Assembly (NCBI RefSeq): GCF_018130245.1
Contig: NZ_JAFCKP010000009.1
Span: 124,001-188,000, forward strand
DNA: 64,000 bases
Reading direction: 5' to 3'
From: Bradyrhizobium sp. SZCCT0231
Lineage (GTDB): Bacteria > Pseudomonadota > Alphaproteobacteria > Rhizobiales > Xanthobacteraceae
The translations under genes and the position numbers were made by a program. Positions 34,101-43,626 of the stretch are shown here, one piece after another (the first letter of the stretch is position 1; the number at the start of each line of letters is the position of its first letter). The notes under the pieces are model-generated. The model was not told the DNA's origin, made no database searches, and saw only the letters and a list, made by a program, of their open reading frames with translations.

Positions 34101-35489
34101 CTATTGGGCGTGTTCGATCGCAATGCTTGCCAGCGGCAAGCCCGTCATCGCGCAATGCGCGCGCCTTGCCGTAAACTGCGACGGGCTCGCCTGATCATGA
34201 GCGGCGATGCGCTGAAGCAGGGGCTGGACGATGGACGGTGCGATCCGCTTGTCGCGCCGGGCCGGATTGAACCGGCTGCGAAGCCGCTCGGTGACCGCCG
34301 AGCCGAGCGCGGCGCTGGCGGCGCCCTTGACGATCTGGCCGACACTCGGCTTGTCGCGCGTGCCTTTCACCGTCGCAAACAGCGAGATGTAGGGCTGGCG
34401 CGAGACCTTTGCGCTGGTCAGGACATCGGCGACGCGTTCGGCGGCCTGCCCGTCGTTCAGATGAAAGAAGGCCTCGATATCGGCGGCATGAACGCTGGCG
34501 AAATCGAAGGCCTGGGTCTCGCGCTCGATGTGGTCGATCGCGCCGAGCAGCTCTTCGAACGAAGTGACCGGCCGGCTCACGCGCGCGGGCAGCGCGGCGT
34601 GGCCGGCGGTCGTCGGCGTGTTCAGGTACTCGAGCTGGAGCGGGAGCTTCCCGAGCAGGACCGATTCCACAGCCGTTCCGCAATTGAGATGAACGACGGC
34701 GGCTGCATTGCGGATGCGGTCGAGCACGCTGCCGGTGCCGTCGATCAGGACGTTGGCGCGGCGCGCGAGCGCATTGCGATAGACGTCCTCGCTCTCGAAG
34801 GGATGCGGCCGCACGAGAATGTTGCGGTCGGGCCTTGCGGCGGCGAGCCGGTCGATCTCGGCAAGATAGTTCGCGAAGACCTGCTTCAGGTCCGCGATGA
34901 AGCGATCGACATAGGCGCCGTCCCAGCCGGCCCGCACCATTGCTTCGCGCTCGCCGCCCGGCTTGCCGGTGAAGCGTGAATTGACGAGCGGAAAGTTGGC
35001 GTTGACGAGCAGATAGCCGCGCGGCTCGCCGTCGAGCAGCGCGCGCCAGCGTGGCGCGGCGAAATCGAAGCGCGGGCAGCCGGTGAGATGAAGTTGCTCC
35101 GGCTTCATGGTTCCGGCTGCGAGGAAGGCGTCGTGCAGCCGGCTGCCCCAGAAGAAATAGCCCGTCAGGATGTCGGCGTAGCCGCTGCCCTTGATGTGGG
35201 CCGCCATTGCCGGTGGCGAGTTGCCGCCCTTCTCGGCAAGCACGCCGCCCTCGGTATCGAGCACGTATAGCGCGAGGCCAGCTCTGGCAAAGCTGCGCAT
35301 CAGGTCGAGATTCACGGGACGTGCGTAGTTGACGACCAATGCGTCCAGCCCGAGTCGCGGGACATCGACGGCCTGCTCGTACATCGGCACCAGCATGACG
35401 GATACGCCACGCCGCGCGAGCTGATAACCGAGCATGACTGCGCCCGGCAGGTCACGCTTGGGGTGATCGACCACCAGGCCTATACGCAC
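34101..35489 (-). CDS. Surface carbohydrate biosynthesis protein (GT-B-like)
   Basis: This 462-residue protein begins MRIGLVVDHPKRDLPGAVML, the opening seen in proteins annotated as surface carbohydrate biosynthesis proteins. Motifs include LTGCPRFDF, NILVRPHPFESEDVYR and a donor-site-like LIDGTGSVLDRIRNAAAVVHLNCGTAVESVLLGKLPLQLEY. It shares the general plan (acceptor half, RPHP/KEHP motif, late helix ending in LLGK) with the protein encoded next, so the two probably act in sequence. The enzymatic role is unproven. The tail (about 390-462) is basic and of low conservation. Confidence 0.75.
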   Translation of the reverse strand: MRIGLVVDHPKRDLPGAVMLGYQLARRGVSVMLVPMYEQAVDVPRLGLDALVVNYARPVNLDLMRSFARAGLALYVLDTEGGVLAEKGGNSPPAMAAHIKGSGYADILTGYFFWGSRLHDAFLAAGTMKPEQLHLTGCPRFDFAAPRWRALLDGEPRGYLLVNANFPLVNSRFTGKPGGEREAMVRAGWDGAYVDRFIADLKQVFANYLAEIDRLAAARPDRNILVRPHPFESEDVYRNALARRANVLIDGTGSVLDRIRNAAAVVHLNCGTAVESVLLGKLPLQLEYLNTPTTAGHAALPARVSRPVTSFEELLGAIDHIERETQAFDFASVHAADIEAFFHLNDGQAAERVADVLTSAKVSRQPYISLFATVKGTRDKPSVGQIVKGAASAALGSAVTERLRSRFNPARRDKRIAPSIVQPLLQRIAAHDQASPSQFTARRAHCAMTGLPLASIAIEHAQ

Positions 35490-35558
35490 CGTTTACGTCT
35501 CCTCGTGTCGACCAAGGCGGTCATCGATCTCCCGAACATGCTGGTGCAGGTTAACAAG

Positions 35559-37073
35559 CTAGGTCGACGCCCAGCCAAAGCGATGGCCCAGTTCCGCGAA
35601 GATCGCCCGCTGGCGGTCCTCCAGAACGAGAAAATACTGTATGGCCCAGCTCGCCACGCAGAACGAGGCGATCGCAAGCCCAAGCCCCCAGAAGCTGTCG
35701 ATGGCCAAATGGTCTGCAAGTTCGAGTAGCAGCAGGCCCAAGACCACGAGAATGACGGCTTGGGCGAGAAGTGCTCTAAGGAGGCGGTAGGAGTCAAGCT
35801 GCAACCCGCGGCTCACGACCCCGATCTGCAACGGTAGAATGACGGCGTTCCCCACCACTTGGCCAAGGATCAGCGCTCGTTCGTCGAACAGGTGCAGCGT
35901 CGCAACCGCCACCGCGGCCCACACCGCCAGTTGATAGATCATGAGCCGGTTCAGGCGCGACTGCACGTCCGTGCGGGTCAGAAACATGACGTTGCCGAAG
36001 GCGAGGTACTGAGCACAGATCGGCACCACGAAGCTCAGGCCCATCCAGAAGGCATAGGGAGCCATCTGCGGTCCGATCCATGCCTGCATGATCTCGCGCG
36101 ACAGCATGGCGGCCGCCATCAGTGGCGGCACAGTGAACATGGGCAGGATGATGAGGCCGAATTCACCGAGGCGCTGGAACGCCGCAGCGTTGCCGCGCTC
36201 GTCCAGGCGGCTTGCCACCGGCAGCAAGGCGGACGTCAGGAGACCGACGACGATCTTGGACACTCGGGGCAGCCGGACCAGGGTATCGTACACGCCGACA
36301 CCCTTGGGGCCGAACAAGAGGCCGACCAGGAAGGGCTGAATCGGCAGCGCCAGGCCGCCCGTCAGCTTGCCCTGCGCGAACAGCGCGCAGCGGTGGAACA
36401 GCTCGCGCCGGATCGGTGCGTCCCACATCGCGAGCCTGACCTTGCGCACGACCGCGACGAAGGCCGCGGTGAACACCAGGCATGCGCGCATCAAGGTGCT
36501 GGCGAGATAGATATAGGCCACCAGCTCGAACGAGGCTGTGGAGTTGGCCGCCCAGATCGTACAGGCAACATAGACGATCGTGGAGGTCACCTCAGCCAGC
36601 CGCAGGACATTGTAGCGCTCAAAGCCCTTGACGATGCCTTCCCAGACAAGCGCGGGGATCAGCACCAGGTTGGCAAGCGCGGTGTAGCGCAAGATTTGCG
36701 AAAACCTGTCGGCGTGCGCGGTATCGACGCGGAGCGCGATGGTCAGATAGGGCGCGCTGATCCAGATCGTGACCGCGAGCAGCCCTGCGAGGACAGCGGC
36801 CATCACGGTGAGAAGCGCGAGTTGCTGGCCTGCAACGCGCCAATTGCGATGCTCGCGCGCGCGCGCGACCGCTTGCGTCGTGACTTCGGAGAGGCCGAGG
36901 TCGAGCAGCCCCATCATGCCGCTCGGCAGCAGGATGCGGGCCAGCACGATGAGGCCGAATTCGGTTACGCCCCAGGTGCGGATGATGACCGGAATGACAA
37001 TCAGGCCGAGCACGGCCGCTATTCCGAACGCCGCGCTGGAAATCACCGTGTTCCGGATCAACTGCTTCAACAT
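35559..37073 (-). CDS. wzx: Wzx-type polysaccharide flippase
   Basis: This 504-residue protein has about 12-14 hydrophobic segments and the MATE/MOP-family start LIRNTVISSAAFGIAAVLGLIVIPVIIRTWGVTEFGLIVLARI. Mid-protein features such as QPFLVGLLFGPKGVGVYDTLVRLP are typical of Wzx/RfbX flippases. It should move undecaprenyl-linked repeat units across the inner membrane for assembly by the Wzy/Wzz-like proteins encoded at 47640-49929. It lies 13 nt downstream of the PtmA-like SDR gene and so belongs to the nonulosonate operon. The 69 bp after it separate it from the next gene. Confidence 0.88.
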   Translation of the reverse strand: MLKQLIRNTVISSAAFGIAAVLGLIVIPVIIRTWGVTEFGLIVLARILLPSGMMGLLDLGLSEVTTQAVARAREHRNWRVAGQQLALLTVMAAVLAGLLAVTIWISAPYLTIALRVDTAHADRFSQILRYTALANLVLIPALVWEGIVKGFERYNVLRLAEVTSTIVYVACTIWAANSTASFELVAYIYLASTLMRACLVFTAAFVAVVRKVRLAMWDAPIRRELFHRCALFAQGKLTGGLALPIQPFLVGLLFGPKGVGVYDTLVRLPRVSKIVVGLLTSALLPVASRLDERGNAAAFQRLGEFGLIILPMFTVPPLMAAAMLSREIMQAWIGPQMAPYAFWMGLSFVVPICAQYLAFGNVMFLTRTDVQSRLNRLMIYQLAVWAAVAVATLHLFDERALILGQVVGNAVILPLQIGVVSRGLQLDSYRLLRALLAQAVILVVLGLLLLELADHLAIDSFWGLGLAIASFCVASWAIQYFLVLEDRQRAIFAELGHRFGWAST

Positions 37074-37086
37074 GGTATGGCCCGGC

Positions 37087-37908
37087 TCACCACGCGCTCA
37101 GGCCGCCATCGACCGCGATGTTCTGGCCGGTGACGTAGGACGCCGCATCGGAGACCAGGAACAGCATGGTCCCGACCATCTCGTCGGCACGGGCCATGCG
37201 GCCAAGCGGAATGCGGGCGGCGTAACGCTGCTTGAAGGTCTCGTTCTGCCCGCTCTCGACCCCGCCCGGGGTGAGCGTATTGACGCGAACGCCCTTCGCC
37301 GCCCAGTAGGTCGCGAGGTGCTTGGTCAGGCCGATGACGCCGGCCTTTGAAGCGGTGTAGACCGCAGGCGTGTTGATGGCGCGGCCGAGATATTCCGAGC
37401 CTTCGTAGATGCGCTGGTCGGGGGCCATCAGCCCGTAGATCGAGGCGGTCTGCACGATGGCGCCGTAGCCGCGTTCGGCCATCCGGCCGCCGAAGACCTG
37501 CGCGACGGTGAACATGCCGTCGAGATTGACCGCCATGATCTCCCGCCAGGTGTCCTGCGAGAATTTCTCGACGGGCGCAAAGAAGGCGTCGACGTCGCGG
37601 GTCTTGCTCGCAGCGTTGTTGAGCAGGATCGAGACCGGTCCGAGGTCGGCTTCGATCGCATCGGCCGTGGCGCGCACCGCATCGGGATTGGTGATATCGC
37701 AACCGTAGCCTTTGGCGCGGACGGCATGGCGTGAGGCGACGTCGGCGGCCGCCGCATCAGTTGCGGCCTGGTCGAGATCGACGATCGCGACATTGGCGCC
37801 GAACTCGGCAAGCCCCTCGGCAAATCGACGTCCAAGGATGCCGCACCCGCCGGTGACGACGGCAGTACGCCCGGTCAGATCGAACAGAGCCTTGAAGCTC
37901 GTGGTCAT
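37087..37908 (-). CDS. ptmA: PtmA-like short-chain dehydrogenase (nonulosonate module A)
   Basis: This 273-residue SDR has VTGGCGILGRRFAEGLAEFGANVAIVDLD, LLNNAA and the catalytic YTASKAGVIGLTKHLATYW. The segment TASIYGLMAPDQRIYEG before the active site resembles PtmA of Campylobacter-type legionaminic-acid loci. Its exact reaction in those loci is unsettled. A paralogue sits in module B at 52094. ATG 37908 is preceded by GAGGAGGCG; the frame above it overlaps the cytidylyltransferase gene and is not coding. The flippase gene follows by 13 nt. Confidence 0.82.
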   Translation of the reverse strand: MTTSFKALFDLTGRTAVVTGGCGILGRRFAEGLAEFGANVAIVDLDQAATDAAAADVASRHAVRAKGYGCDITNPDAVRATADAIEADLGPVSILLNNAASKTRDVDAFFAPVEKFSQDTWREIMAVNLDGMFTVAQVFGGRMAERGYGAIVQTASIYGLMAPDQRIYEGSEYLGRAINTPAVYTASKAGVIGLTKHLATYWAAKGVRVNTLTPGGVESGQNETFKQRYAARIPLGRMARADEMVGTMLFLVSDAASYVTGQNIAVDGGLSAW

Positions 37909-37921
37909 CGCTTGCGCCTCC

Positions 37922-38623
37922 TCAGGCCGGCAGCCGCTGGCGGAGCAACAGCTCCACCAACGTAAAATCGAGATCGGAATCGATGTCGATCGAACGCTCT
38001 TCCGGCATTTCGAACAGACGCGTGTCCGGATAGAACACCGCGGGCTGCTCCAGGAATGGCGCGACGCGCCAGACATAGATCGACGCGTTCATGTCGAAGC
38101 AGCGCGGCGCATCCTGCCGTCGCGTGACCGGAGGATTGGCGGATTTGGACAGGCCAACGCTGCCATCGGTGCGCTGCTCGACGAGGTTGAAATAGGGCGA
38201 GCGCCGCGCCGGCGCCCCGGTAATGACATTGCGGGCGCCGCTCTCGCGCAGCAGTGTCACCGCGCCGATGATGTCGGAGGCGAGCCGGAGCGGGGAGGTG
38301 ACGTCGAGATCGACGAAGATCTCCGGCGTCGTGCCGGTTTGCGCCATGGCCTGCTCGAGACAATGACGGATCGCCGGCAGCTTCGGCGCGGTATCGGTCG
38401 CCATCTCGTCCGGACGCTTGACCGCGATGTCGGCGCCGGCCTTCAGCGCCGCCTCGAGCAGGGCGTCCGAATCGCTGCTGAAGGCGATCGCATCGAACAG
38501 GCCGGTCTCGCGCGCCTGCGCGACGCTCCAGGCGAGCACGGGCTTGCCGAGGAGATCGCGCGCATTCTTGCCGACCACCCCCTTCGAGCCGCCTCGTGCG
38601 CAGATGGTGCAGACAAGGCTCAT
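37922..38623 (-). CDS. legF: CMP-nonulosonate cytidylyltransferase (NeuA/LegF-like), module A
   Basis: This 233-residue nucleotidyltransferase shows the NeuA motif CTICARGGSKGVVGKNARDLLGKPVLAWSVAQA, FSSDSDALLEAALKAGAD and FVDLDVTSPLRLASDI. These match CMP-sialic/legionaminic acid synthetases, which join CTP to a nonulosonic acid. The start overlaps the stop of the Gfo/Idh gene by 4 nt (ATGA). With LegI, LegG, LegC and LegB homologues in the same strand group, a CMP-legionaminate-type product is the best guess. A second, diverged copy is in module B at 55307. Confidence 0.87.
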   Translation of the reverse strand: MSLVCTICARGGSKGVVGKNARDLLGKPVLAWSVAQARETGLFDAIAFSSDSDALLEAALKAGADIAVKRPDEMATDTAPKLPAIRHCLEQAMAQTGTTPEIFVDLDVTSPLRLASDIIGAVTLLRESGARNVITGAPARRSPYFNLVEQRTDGSVGLSKSANPPVTRRQDAPRCFDMNASIYVWRVAPFLEQPAVFYPDTRLFEMPEERSIDIDSDLDFTLVELLLRQRLPA

Positions 38624-39528
38624 GGCGATACCCAGGTCTTGCTGCGCAGCGCGCGCTCGCTGGCGTCGATCAGGTGCATGACGCCAAGGGCCTCCGGCAG
38701 CGAGCAGGCCGGGCTCGCGCCACGCATCGCCGCGACATGCATGTCGCGGTAGCTCTGGTCGCGTTCGCTGGGGATCTCGGTTGCCATGCCGTTGACGGTG
38801 AGACGGCCGCCGACGAGATCGGCCTCGATGGTGTCGTCGTCGACATTGATGCGAATGCGGCGGACGCCCTGACGGTCGAGATAGTCCATGTGGACGTGGA
38901 CCGATGGTGCCCGCTGCATATCGAGCAGCAGGTCGAGGTGGTCGTCGACGTCGATGTCGCGGGCGCCGGAGGCGCCGCCGAGCGCTGCGACGCGATGCCA
39001 TGGGCCGAACAACCACAAGAGGTAGTCCAGTTCGTGGCTGAGATCCCGCAGCACGCCGCCCCCGGCATCGGCCGTGGCGGATGCGGTTGTGCGGTGATCG
39101 CGGTCCGGCCGCCAGTCCCTGATGTCCTGGCCGACATAGGCGTCGACCGTGATCACGTCTCGCCCGCGCAGTCTTTCGGCCAGCGCCGTCATCACGGGGT
39201 GAAAGCGCAGATTGTATCCGACGCTGACATGGGCAAACGGATATTTCGGGGGTGATGCAGGTGTTGCGAATAGCGGCTTTTCGACCAGGACTTTGCCCTG
39301 GAAGCCGGTCTGCGCGAGCTCTTGCAGATTATCCGCATGGCGCGCCGTCTCGGTGGCGATCACCACGTAGTCCGGATGCGCCGCCGCGAGGGCCTGCGCG
39401 ATCGATCCGTAATCGCCGCCTTCGCGCCGGCTGACCGTCGCGACCCGAAGGCCGAGCTCGCGCAGGACGCGCGCATGCCTCGTGCCGATCGAGCCGAGGC
39501 CAACCACGACGGCGGTTGTCGTGGTCAC
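38620..39528 (-). CDS. Gfo/Idh/MocA-family oxidoreductase (module A)
   Basis: This 302-residue protein has an N-terminal NAD(P)-binding VVVGLGSIGTRHARVLRELGLRVATVSRR and the family motif KVLVEKPLFA with its catalytic Lys. The C-terminal alpha/beta domain contains GGGVLRDLSHELDYLLWLFG, where D-x3-H is the usual active-site pair. Such enzymes oxidise or reduce sugars, often at C3. Homologues occur in legionaminic-type loci next to PtmE, but the reaction there is not settled. It is coupled on both sides by 4-nt overlaps, GTGA at the start and ATGA at the stop. Confidence 0.85.
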   Translation of the reverse strand: MTTTTAVVVGLGSIGTRHARVLRELGLRVATVSRREGGDYGSIAQALAAAHPDYVVIATETARHADNLQELAQTGFQGKVLVEKPLFATPASPPKYPFAHVSVGYNLRFHPVMTALAERLRGRDVITVDAYVGQDIRDWRPDRDHRTTASATADAGGGVLRDLSHELDYLLWLFGPWHRVAALGGASGARDIDVDDHLDLLLDMQRAPSVHVHMDYLDRQGVRRIRINVDDDTIEADLVGGRLTVNGMATEIPSERDQSYRDMHVAAMRGASPACSLPEALGVMHLIDASERALRSKTWVSP

Positions 39529-40574
39529 GTGAAGACCTCGTGAAACTCTGCGTGCGCCTGCTCGAAATCCTCCAGGCGGCCGATGTCGAGCCAGTATTCG
39601 CGAATCGGATAGACCGCGACGCGTCCCTTGTCGGCGATCACGCGCTCGAGCACGGTTGGCATATCGATGCTGACGCCGGGCGTGACATGGCGGAAGACGG
39701 AGCTTCCAATCACATAGATGCCGGCACTGACGAACCAGCTCTCGGTCGGCTTCTCGCGAATGGTCTGGAGAAAGCCCTCCGACGTGGAGACCACGCCGTA
39801 GGGGACGTGCACCTTGTGCTCACGAACGGCCATCGTCGCTTCCGCCGGCGTTCCGTTGTGGAAGTCGAGAAGCGCCCCGTAGTTGATCGTGGTCAGGATG
39901 TCGCCATTGGTGACGATCGTCGGCAGATCCGGCGGCGTCGAAAACAGCCCGAGCGCGCCGGCGGTACCCAGGCGTTCGGTCTCGTGCACGTACTGGATGT
40001 TGGCACCGAAGGCGGCACCATCGGCGAAGTGGTCTTTGATCGTCTGGGCCTTGTAGTTGACCGAAATGAAGATGTTGCCAAAACCCTGCTGCACGACGTT
40101 ACGGACGATCGTCTCGAGCAGTGGCCGGCCGCCGACATTGAGCATCGGCTTCGGCACCTCGCGCGTCAGCGCGCCCAGGCGCTCGCCGAGGCCGCCGGCC
40201 ATGATCAGCACAGGGTTCGGATAATGAGGCGGTTCGAGCAACTCATCGAGCGTCTCGACCACGATGAGATGGCCGCCCTCGTCGACAAGGGGGAGCTGCT
40301 TGATCGACCTCTGCCGCATCAGTTGCAGGCGATCCTCGCGCGGCAACGTCGCAGGGGCCGACACCGGCGTCCGGTTCATGACGTCGGTCGCAAGTCCGGT
40401 GAGGGGGATGCCGCGCAGCAGTCCGCGCCTGACGTCGCCGTCGGTGACCACGCCGAGCAGGCGGTTCTGGTCGTCGAGCACCAGCGCAATCTGGATGCTT
40501 CCGCTCTCGATCGCGGCAATGGCCTCGCCCACGGTCGCCTGGGTACCGACGACGGCTTTGCGCCAGGATTTCAT
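39525..40574 (-). CDS. ptmE: PtmE-like sugar-1-phosphate nucleotidyltransferase with an N-terminal CBS pair
   Basis: This 349-residue protein has two CBS motifs (about residues 7-112) followed by a nucleotidyltransferase domain (about 120-349) with VLIMAGGLGERLGALTREVPKPMLNVGGRPLLETI. This order is that of PtmE, the glucosamine-1-phosphate guanylyltransferase that opens the GDP-linked legionaminic-acid route in Campylobacter. The CBS pair may sense a nucleotide and adjust flux. The same CBS layout recurs in the kinase fusion at 57938. The ATG at 40574 starts a minus-strand run; the 198 bp upstream, shared with the divergent NeuD-like gene, must contain a promoter. Confidence 0.85.
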   Translation of the reverse strand: MKSWRKAVVGTQATVGEAIAAIESGSIQIALVLDDQNRLLGVVTDGDVRRGLLRGIPLTGLATDVMNRTPVSAPATLPREDRLQLMRQRSIKQLPLVDEGGHLIVVETLDELLEPPHYPNPVLIMAGGLGERLGALTREVPKPMLNVGGRPLLETIVRNVVQQGFGNIFISVNYKAQTIKDHFADGAAFGANIQYVHETERLGTAGALGLFSTPPDLPTIVTNGDILTTINYGALLDFHNGTPAEATMAVREHKVHVPYGVVSTSEGFLQTIREKPTESWFVSAGIYVIGSSVFRHVTPGVSIDMPTVLERVIADKGRVAVYPIREYWLDIGRLEDFEQAHAEFHEVFT

Positions 40575-40772
40575 GGCAATCTGCCTCGTATACGCCAGAT
40601 ATTTGGGAGCGGCCCACGGCTGAGCCTGCTATATCGCGGCTGCGAGAGGCGGCGTCAACCCCGCCGGGGGCCCCGGCGTTGACCTTGTTAATACACGTGT
40701 TTTCCGGTCAGGCTTGGCGGTTTGAAGTACCGCGGCCCGGTCGCTAAGATTGGCCTGTGCAGGGGAATCGCG

Positions 40773-41384
40773 ATGGACGATCTGATCATCATCGGCGGAG
40801 GCGAACACGCCTTCATGGTCTACGAGGCGGCGCTCCTGTCGGGCCAGTTTAACGTCGTCGGTTTCCTCGATCGCCAGCCGGGAACGCTGGGCGATGCGCG
40901 CTATCTCGGAACCGATGATGTTGCGCCGAACTATCCGGATGCCGCCTTCGTGGTCGGGGTCGGAACGATGCAGGCGGGGCCCGCGCGCCGGCAGATGATC
41001 GGCCGGCTGCAGTTCAAGCGCTGGGCGTCGGTCATTCATCCGCGCGCGTTCGTCTCGCCGTCGGCGACGATCGGTGCGGGCAGCGTCATCATGCCGGGTG
41101 CGATCGTCAATGCACGCAGCATGATCGGCCATCACTGCATCGTCAATTCCGGCGCGGTCGTCGAGCACGATGTGCGGGTCGGGCACTGCACGCATCTGTC
41201 TCCCGGAACCGTGGTCGGCGGCGGTGCAGAAATCGGCGACAGCTGCTTTGTGGGGCTCGGCAGCCGCGTCCGCGATCACATTTCCATTGGCAACGATACG
41301 CTGGTGGCGATGGGCTCCGTCGTCACGGGTTCATGGCCGCCCGGGTCCGTGCTGCGCGGGGTTCCTGCAAAGCCTCGTCGCTAA
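40773..41384 (+). CDS. neuD: NeuD/LegH-like sugar O- or N-acyltransferase
   Basis: This 203-residue protein has a Rossmann-like N-terminus ([32 protein letters not shown]) and a left-handed beta-helix of hexapeptide repeats (about 85-195, such as [36 protein letters not shown]). This is the PglD/NeuD/LegH type. In legionaminic synthesis LegH acetylates the 4-amino sugar made by LegC; NeuD O-acetylates sialic acid. ATG 40773 follows AGGGGA. It is the only module A gene on the plus strand and its 3' end overlaps the convergent LegI gene by 4 nt. Confidence 0.85.
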   Translation: MDDLIIIGGGEHAFMVYEAALLSGQFNVVGFLDRQPGTLGDARYLGTDDVAPNYPDAAFVVGVGTMQAGPARRQMIGRLQFKRWASVIHPRAFVSPSATIGAGSVIMPGAIVNARSMIGHHCIVNSGAVVEHDVRVGHCTHLSPGTVVGGGAEIGDSCFVGLGSRVRDHISIGNDTLVAMGSVVTGSWPPGSVLRGVPAKPRR

Positions 41385-42451
41385 ACCGGATCGTCCGGCT
41401 CGAGCGCCCGCGGCGCCGCCGTTCCGATCAGGGACCAATACTCGATCGGCGGCCGCCCGGCGCCCGGCCGCTTGGCCGTGATATCGGCCGGGCCGATGAT
41501 CTCGCCGGCCCTCAGCGCGCGCGCCGCCACGATGCTCTTGCGCGCCACCGGGACGTTCCTGATCTCGGATTCCTTCGGCGTCTTCACCCCATCGCCGAGC
41601 GCGCCCTCGACATTGCGGATGGCGCTGACCATGCGCTTGAAATCGTCCGGCTCGAGTGAGGCCGCGTGGTCGGGACCGGGGGCATTGCGATCGAGCGTCA
41701 GGTGCTTTTCGACGATGGCCGCGCCGAGCGCGACTGCGGCGACCGAGATCTCGAATCCGTCGGTGTGATCGGAATAGCCGACCGGAAGCTGGAAGGCCGA
41801 TCGCATCGTCGTCATTGCGGCGAGGTTCACATCGGCGACGGGGCAGGGATATTCGGTCGTGCAATGCAGCAGGCTGACGTGCCGCGCAAGCGCGGCGCGC
41901 GCCGCCGGATCGCGCCATGCCGCGCGGAACGAGGCGATGCCGGCAGGATCGTTGCGCTGCGCGTAGCCATGGGCCAACACGCCCAGCGCTTCCTCGACCT
42001 CGCTGAGCGTCGCCATGCCCGTCGACAGGATCAGCGTCGCACCGGCTCGCGCTGCCGCGTGCAGCAGCGGTGCATTGGTGAGATCGCCCGATCCGATCTT
42101 GATGCGCGGCAGCTTGAGTGACAGCAGAAAGCCGAGCGAAGCGTCATCGAACGGCGTCGACAGGAATTCGATGCCGCGTTCGGCGGCGCGCGCGATCAGC
42201 GTGTGATGAGCGGCCTGCGGCAGCTCGAGCCGCTCCAGCATGGCCAGCTGGCCCTCGGCGGCATCGGTGGTGCGCTGCTGATAATCGGCCTTCTTCGCCG
42301 CTCCGCCCGCCAGCGCCTTCGCATTGAAGGTCTGGAACTTGACGATGTCGGCACCGGCATCGGCTGCCGCATCGACGAGGGCCAGTGCCTTGTCCAGGCT
42401 GCCATCGTGATTGACGCCGGCTTCCGCGATGATCAGCGTGTGCGTCGTCAT
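41381..42451 (-). CDS. legI: Nonulosonic acid synthase (NeuB/LegI-like), module A
   Basis: This 356-residue enzyme has the NeuB TIM barrel: [66 protein letters not shown] and [14 protein letters not shown]-terminal SAF (antifreeze-like) domain follows (about 290-350, [27 protein letters not shown]). It condenses phosphoenolpyruvate with a 6-carbon acylamino sugar to give a 9-carbon nonulosonate. It is translationally coupled to the LegG-like gene by a 4-nt overlap. Length and motifs are normal, in contrast to the fused homologue at 55996. Confidence 0.9.
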   Translation of the reverse strand: MTTHTLIIAEAGVNHDGSLDKALALVDAAADAGADIVKFQTFNAKALAGGAAKKADYQQRTTDAAEGQLAMLERLELPQAAHHTLIARAAERGIEFLSTPFDDASLGFLLSLKLPRIKIGSGDLTNAPLLHAAARAGATLILSTGMATLSEVEEALGVLAHGYAQRNDPAGIASFRAAWRDPAARAALARHVSLLHCTTEYPCPVADVNLAAMTTMRSAFQLPVGYSDHTDGFEISVAAVALGAAIVEKHLTLDRNAPGPDHAASLEPDDFKRMVSAIRNVEGALGDGVKTPKESEIRNVPVARKSIVAARALRAGEIIGPADITAKRPGAGRPPIEYWSLIGTAAPRALEPDDPV

Positions 42452-43626
42452 GGCCGCGCTCCGCTTGCGGGAAGTTCGTAGAAGCCCTTTTTCAGGAGCT
42501 GCCCGAAGTCCGGGATGCCGGCAATGACGTCAGCAAATCGCCGGCTGGACTCGCCGTCGCCATAGGGATTGACGGTGTCCTTGCGGCCGCGCTGAAGTGC
42601 TTGCGAGATCGCCGCACCGATCGCACCGCGTTCGGGCGTGGCATGAAACACCGAGTCTGCGCGCTCGCGCCCTTTCTGACGGTCGCCGATATCCACCGTG
42701 GGAACGCCGAATGACGGCGCCTCGAGGATGCCGCTCGACGAGTTGCCGATCACGACGTCCACCTGGTTCATCAGGCTGAGATAGCGGAGCTGTCCGAGCG
42801 AGGCGACCGCGATCGTGTTCGGCCGGCTTGCCGCGAAGGCCTTGGTCCGGTCATTCAGCGCGCGCCCCTCGGCATCGGCGTTGGCGAGCGTGAAGATGAG
42901 ATGGAAGGCAGGATCGAGCATCGACAGCGCTGCGAACAATTCGTCCAGCTCGGCCACCGACCGCCCGGCCTCGACCGTGACGGGGTGGAACGTGATGAGC
43001 GCGTTGCGCTCGCCGAGCGGCATCCCGAGGGCGCGGCCGATGCTGTCGCGGTCCATCAGATCGAGATGCTTGATGGCGTCGATGCCGACCGACCCGATGG
43101 TGTGAATGCGGGAGGGATGCTCGCCAAGCTGGATCAACCGTCGCGTCGAGCCCTGATTGCTGGTGAAATGCAGATGCGACATCTTGCTGATGGCGTGGCG
43201 CGTGGATTCGTCGACCGCGCCTTCGGTGACGTCGCCGCCGAACAGATGCGCCATCGGCAGTCGCACGAACATCGCGGCCTGCGCGGCCGCGAACATCTCG
43301 AAGCGGTCGCCGAGCACGACGACGAGATCTGGTTGCAACCGCGTGAAGGCGTCGGCAAAGCCGATCACGCCGAGTCCGACCGATTTGGCGACGCCGGCGC
43401 CGGTGTCGCTGCTCAGCAGCGTCTCGATGCGCTCGTCGACCTCAAACCCCTCCTCGCGGATGGCGTTGAAGGTGTAGCCGAACTCCGGCGCGAGATGCAT
43501 GCCGGTGGCGATGAGCTGAAGCGTCAGGCCGGGTGTCTGCCGGATTGCGCGCATCGGCCAGACCAGCAGGCCGAAATCGGCCCGGCTGCCGGTGACGAAG
43601 CAGACCTTGCGCGCGCCACTACTCAT
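42448..43626 (-). CDS. legG: Hydrolysing NDP-sugar 2-epimerase (NeuC/LegG-like)
   Basis: This 392-residue GT-B-fold epimerase shows VCFVTGSRADFGLLVWPMRAI, HLFGGDVTEGAVDESTRHAISKMSHLHFTSN, ALITFHPVT and GNSSSGILEAPSFGVPTVDIGDRQKGRERADSV. These are hallmarks of the hydrolysing 2-epimerases NeuC and LegG, which release an N-acyl-mannosamine-type sugar from its nucleotide. Its product feeds the synthase encoded next. It overlaps the aminotransferase gene by 8 nt and the synthase gene by 4 nt. With LegB and LegC present, LegG fits better than NeuC. Confidence 0.88.
   Translation of the reverse strand: MSSGARKVCFVTGSRADFGLLVWPMRAIRQTPGLTLQLIATGMHLAPEFGYTFNAIREEGFEVDERIETLLSSDTGAGVAKSVGLGVIGFADAFTRLQPDLVVVLGDRFEMFAAAQAAMFVRLPMAHLFGGDVTEGAVDESTRHAISKMSHLHFTSNQGSTRRLIQLGEHPSRIHTIGSVGIDAIKHLDLMDRDSIGRALGMPLGERNALITFHPVTVEAGRSVAELDELFAALSMLDPAFHLIFTLANADAEGRALNDRTKAFAASRPNTIAVASLGQLRYLSLMNQVDVVIGNSSSGILEAPSFGVPTVDIGDRQKGRERADSVFHATPERGAIGAAISQALQRGRKDTVNPYGDGESSRRFADVIAGIPDFGQLLKKGFYELPASGARP

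Noticed and set aside
37922-39016. Extended start for the module A cytidylyltransferase far upstream.
   Set aside because: The extension overlaps the Gfo/Idh gene and lacks conserved sequence; ATG 38623 begins exactly at the NeuA motif.
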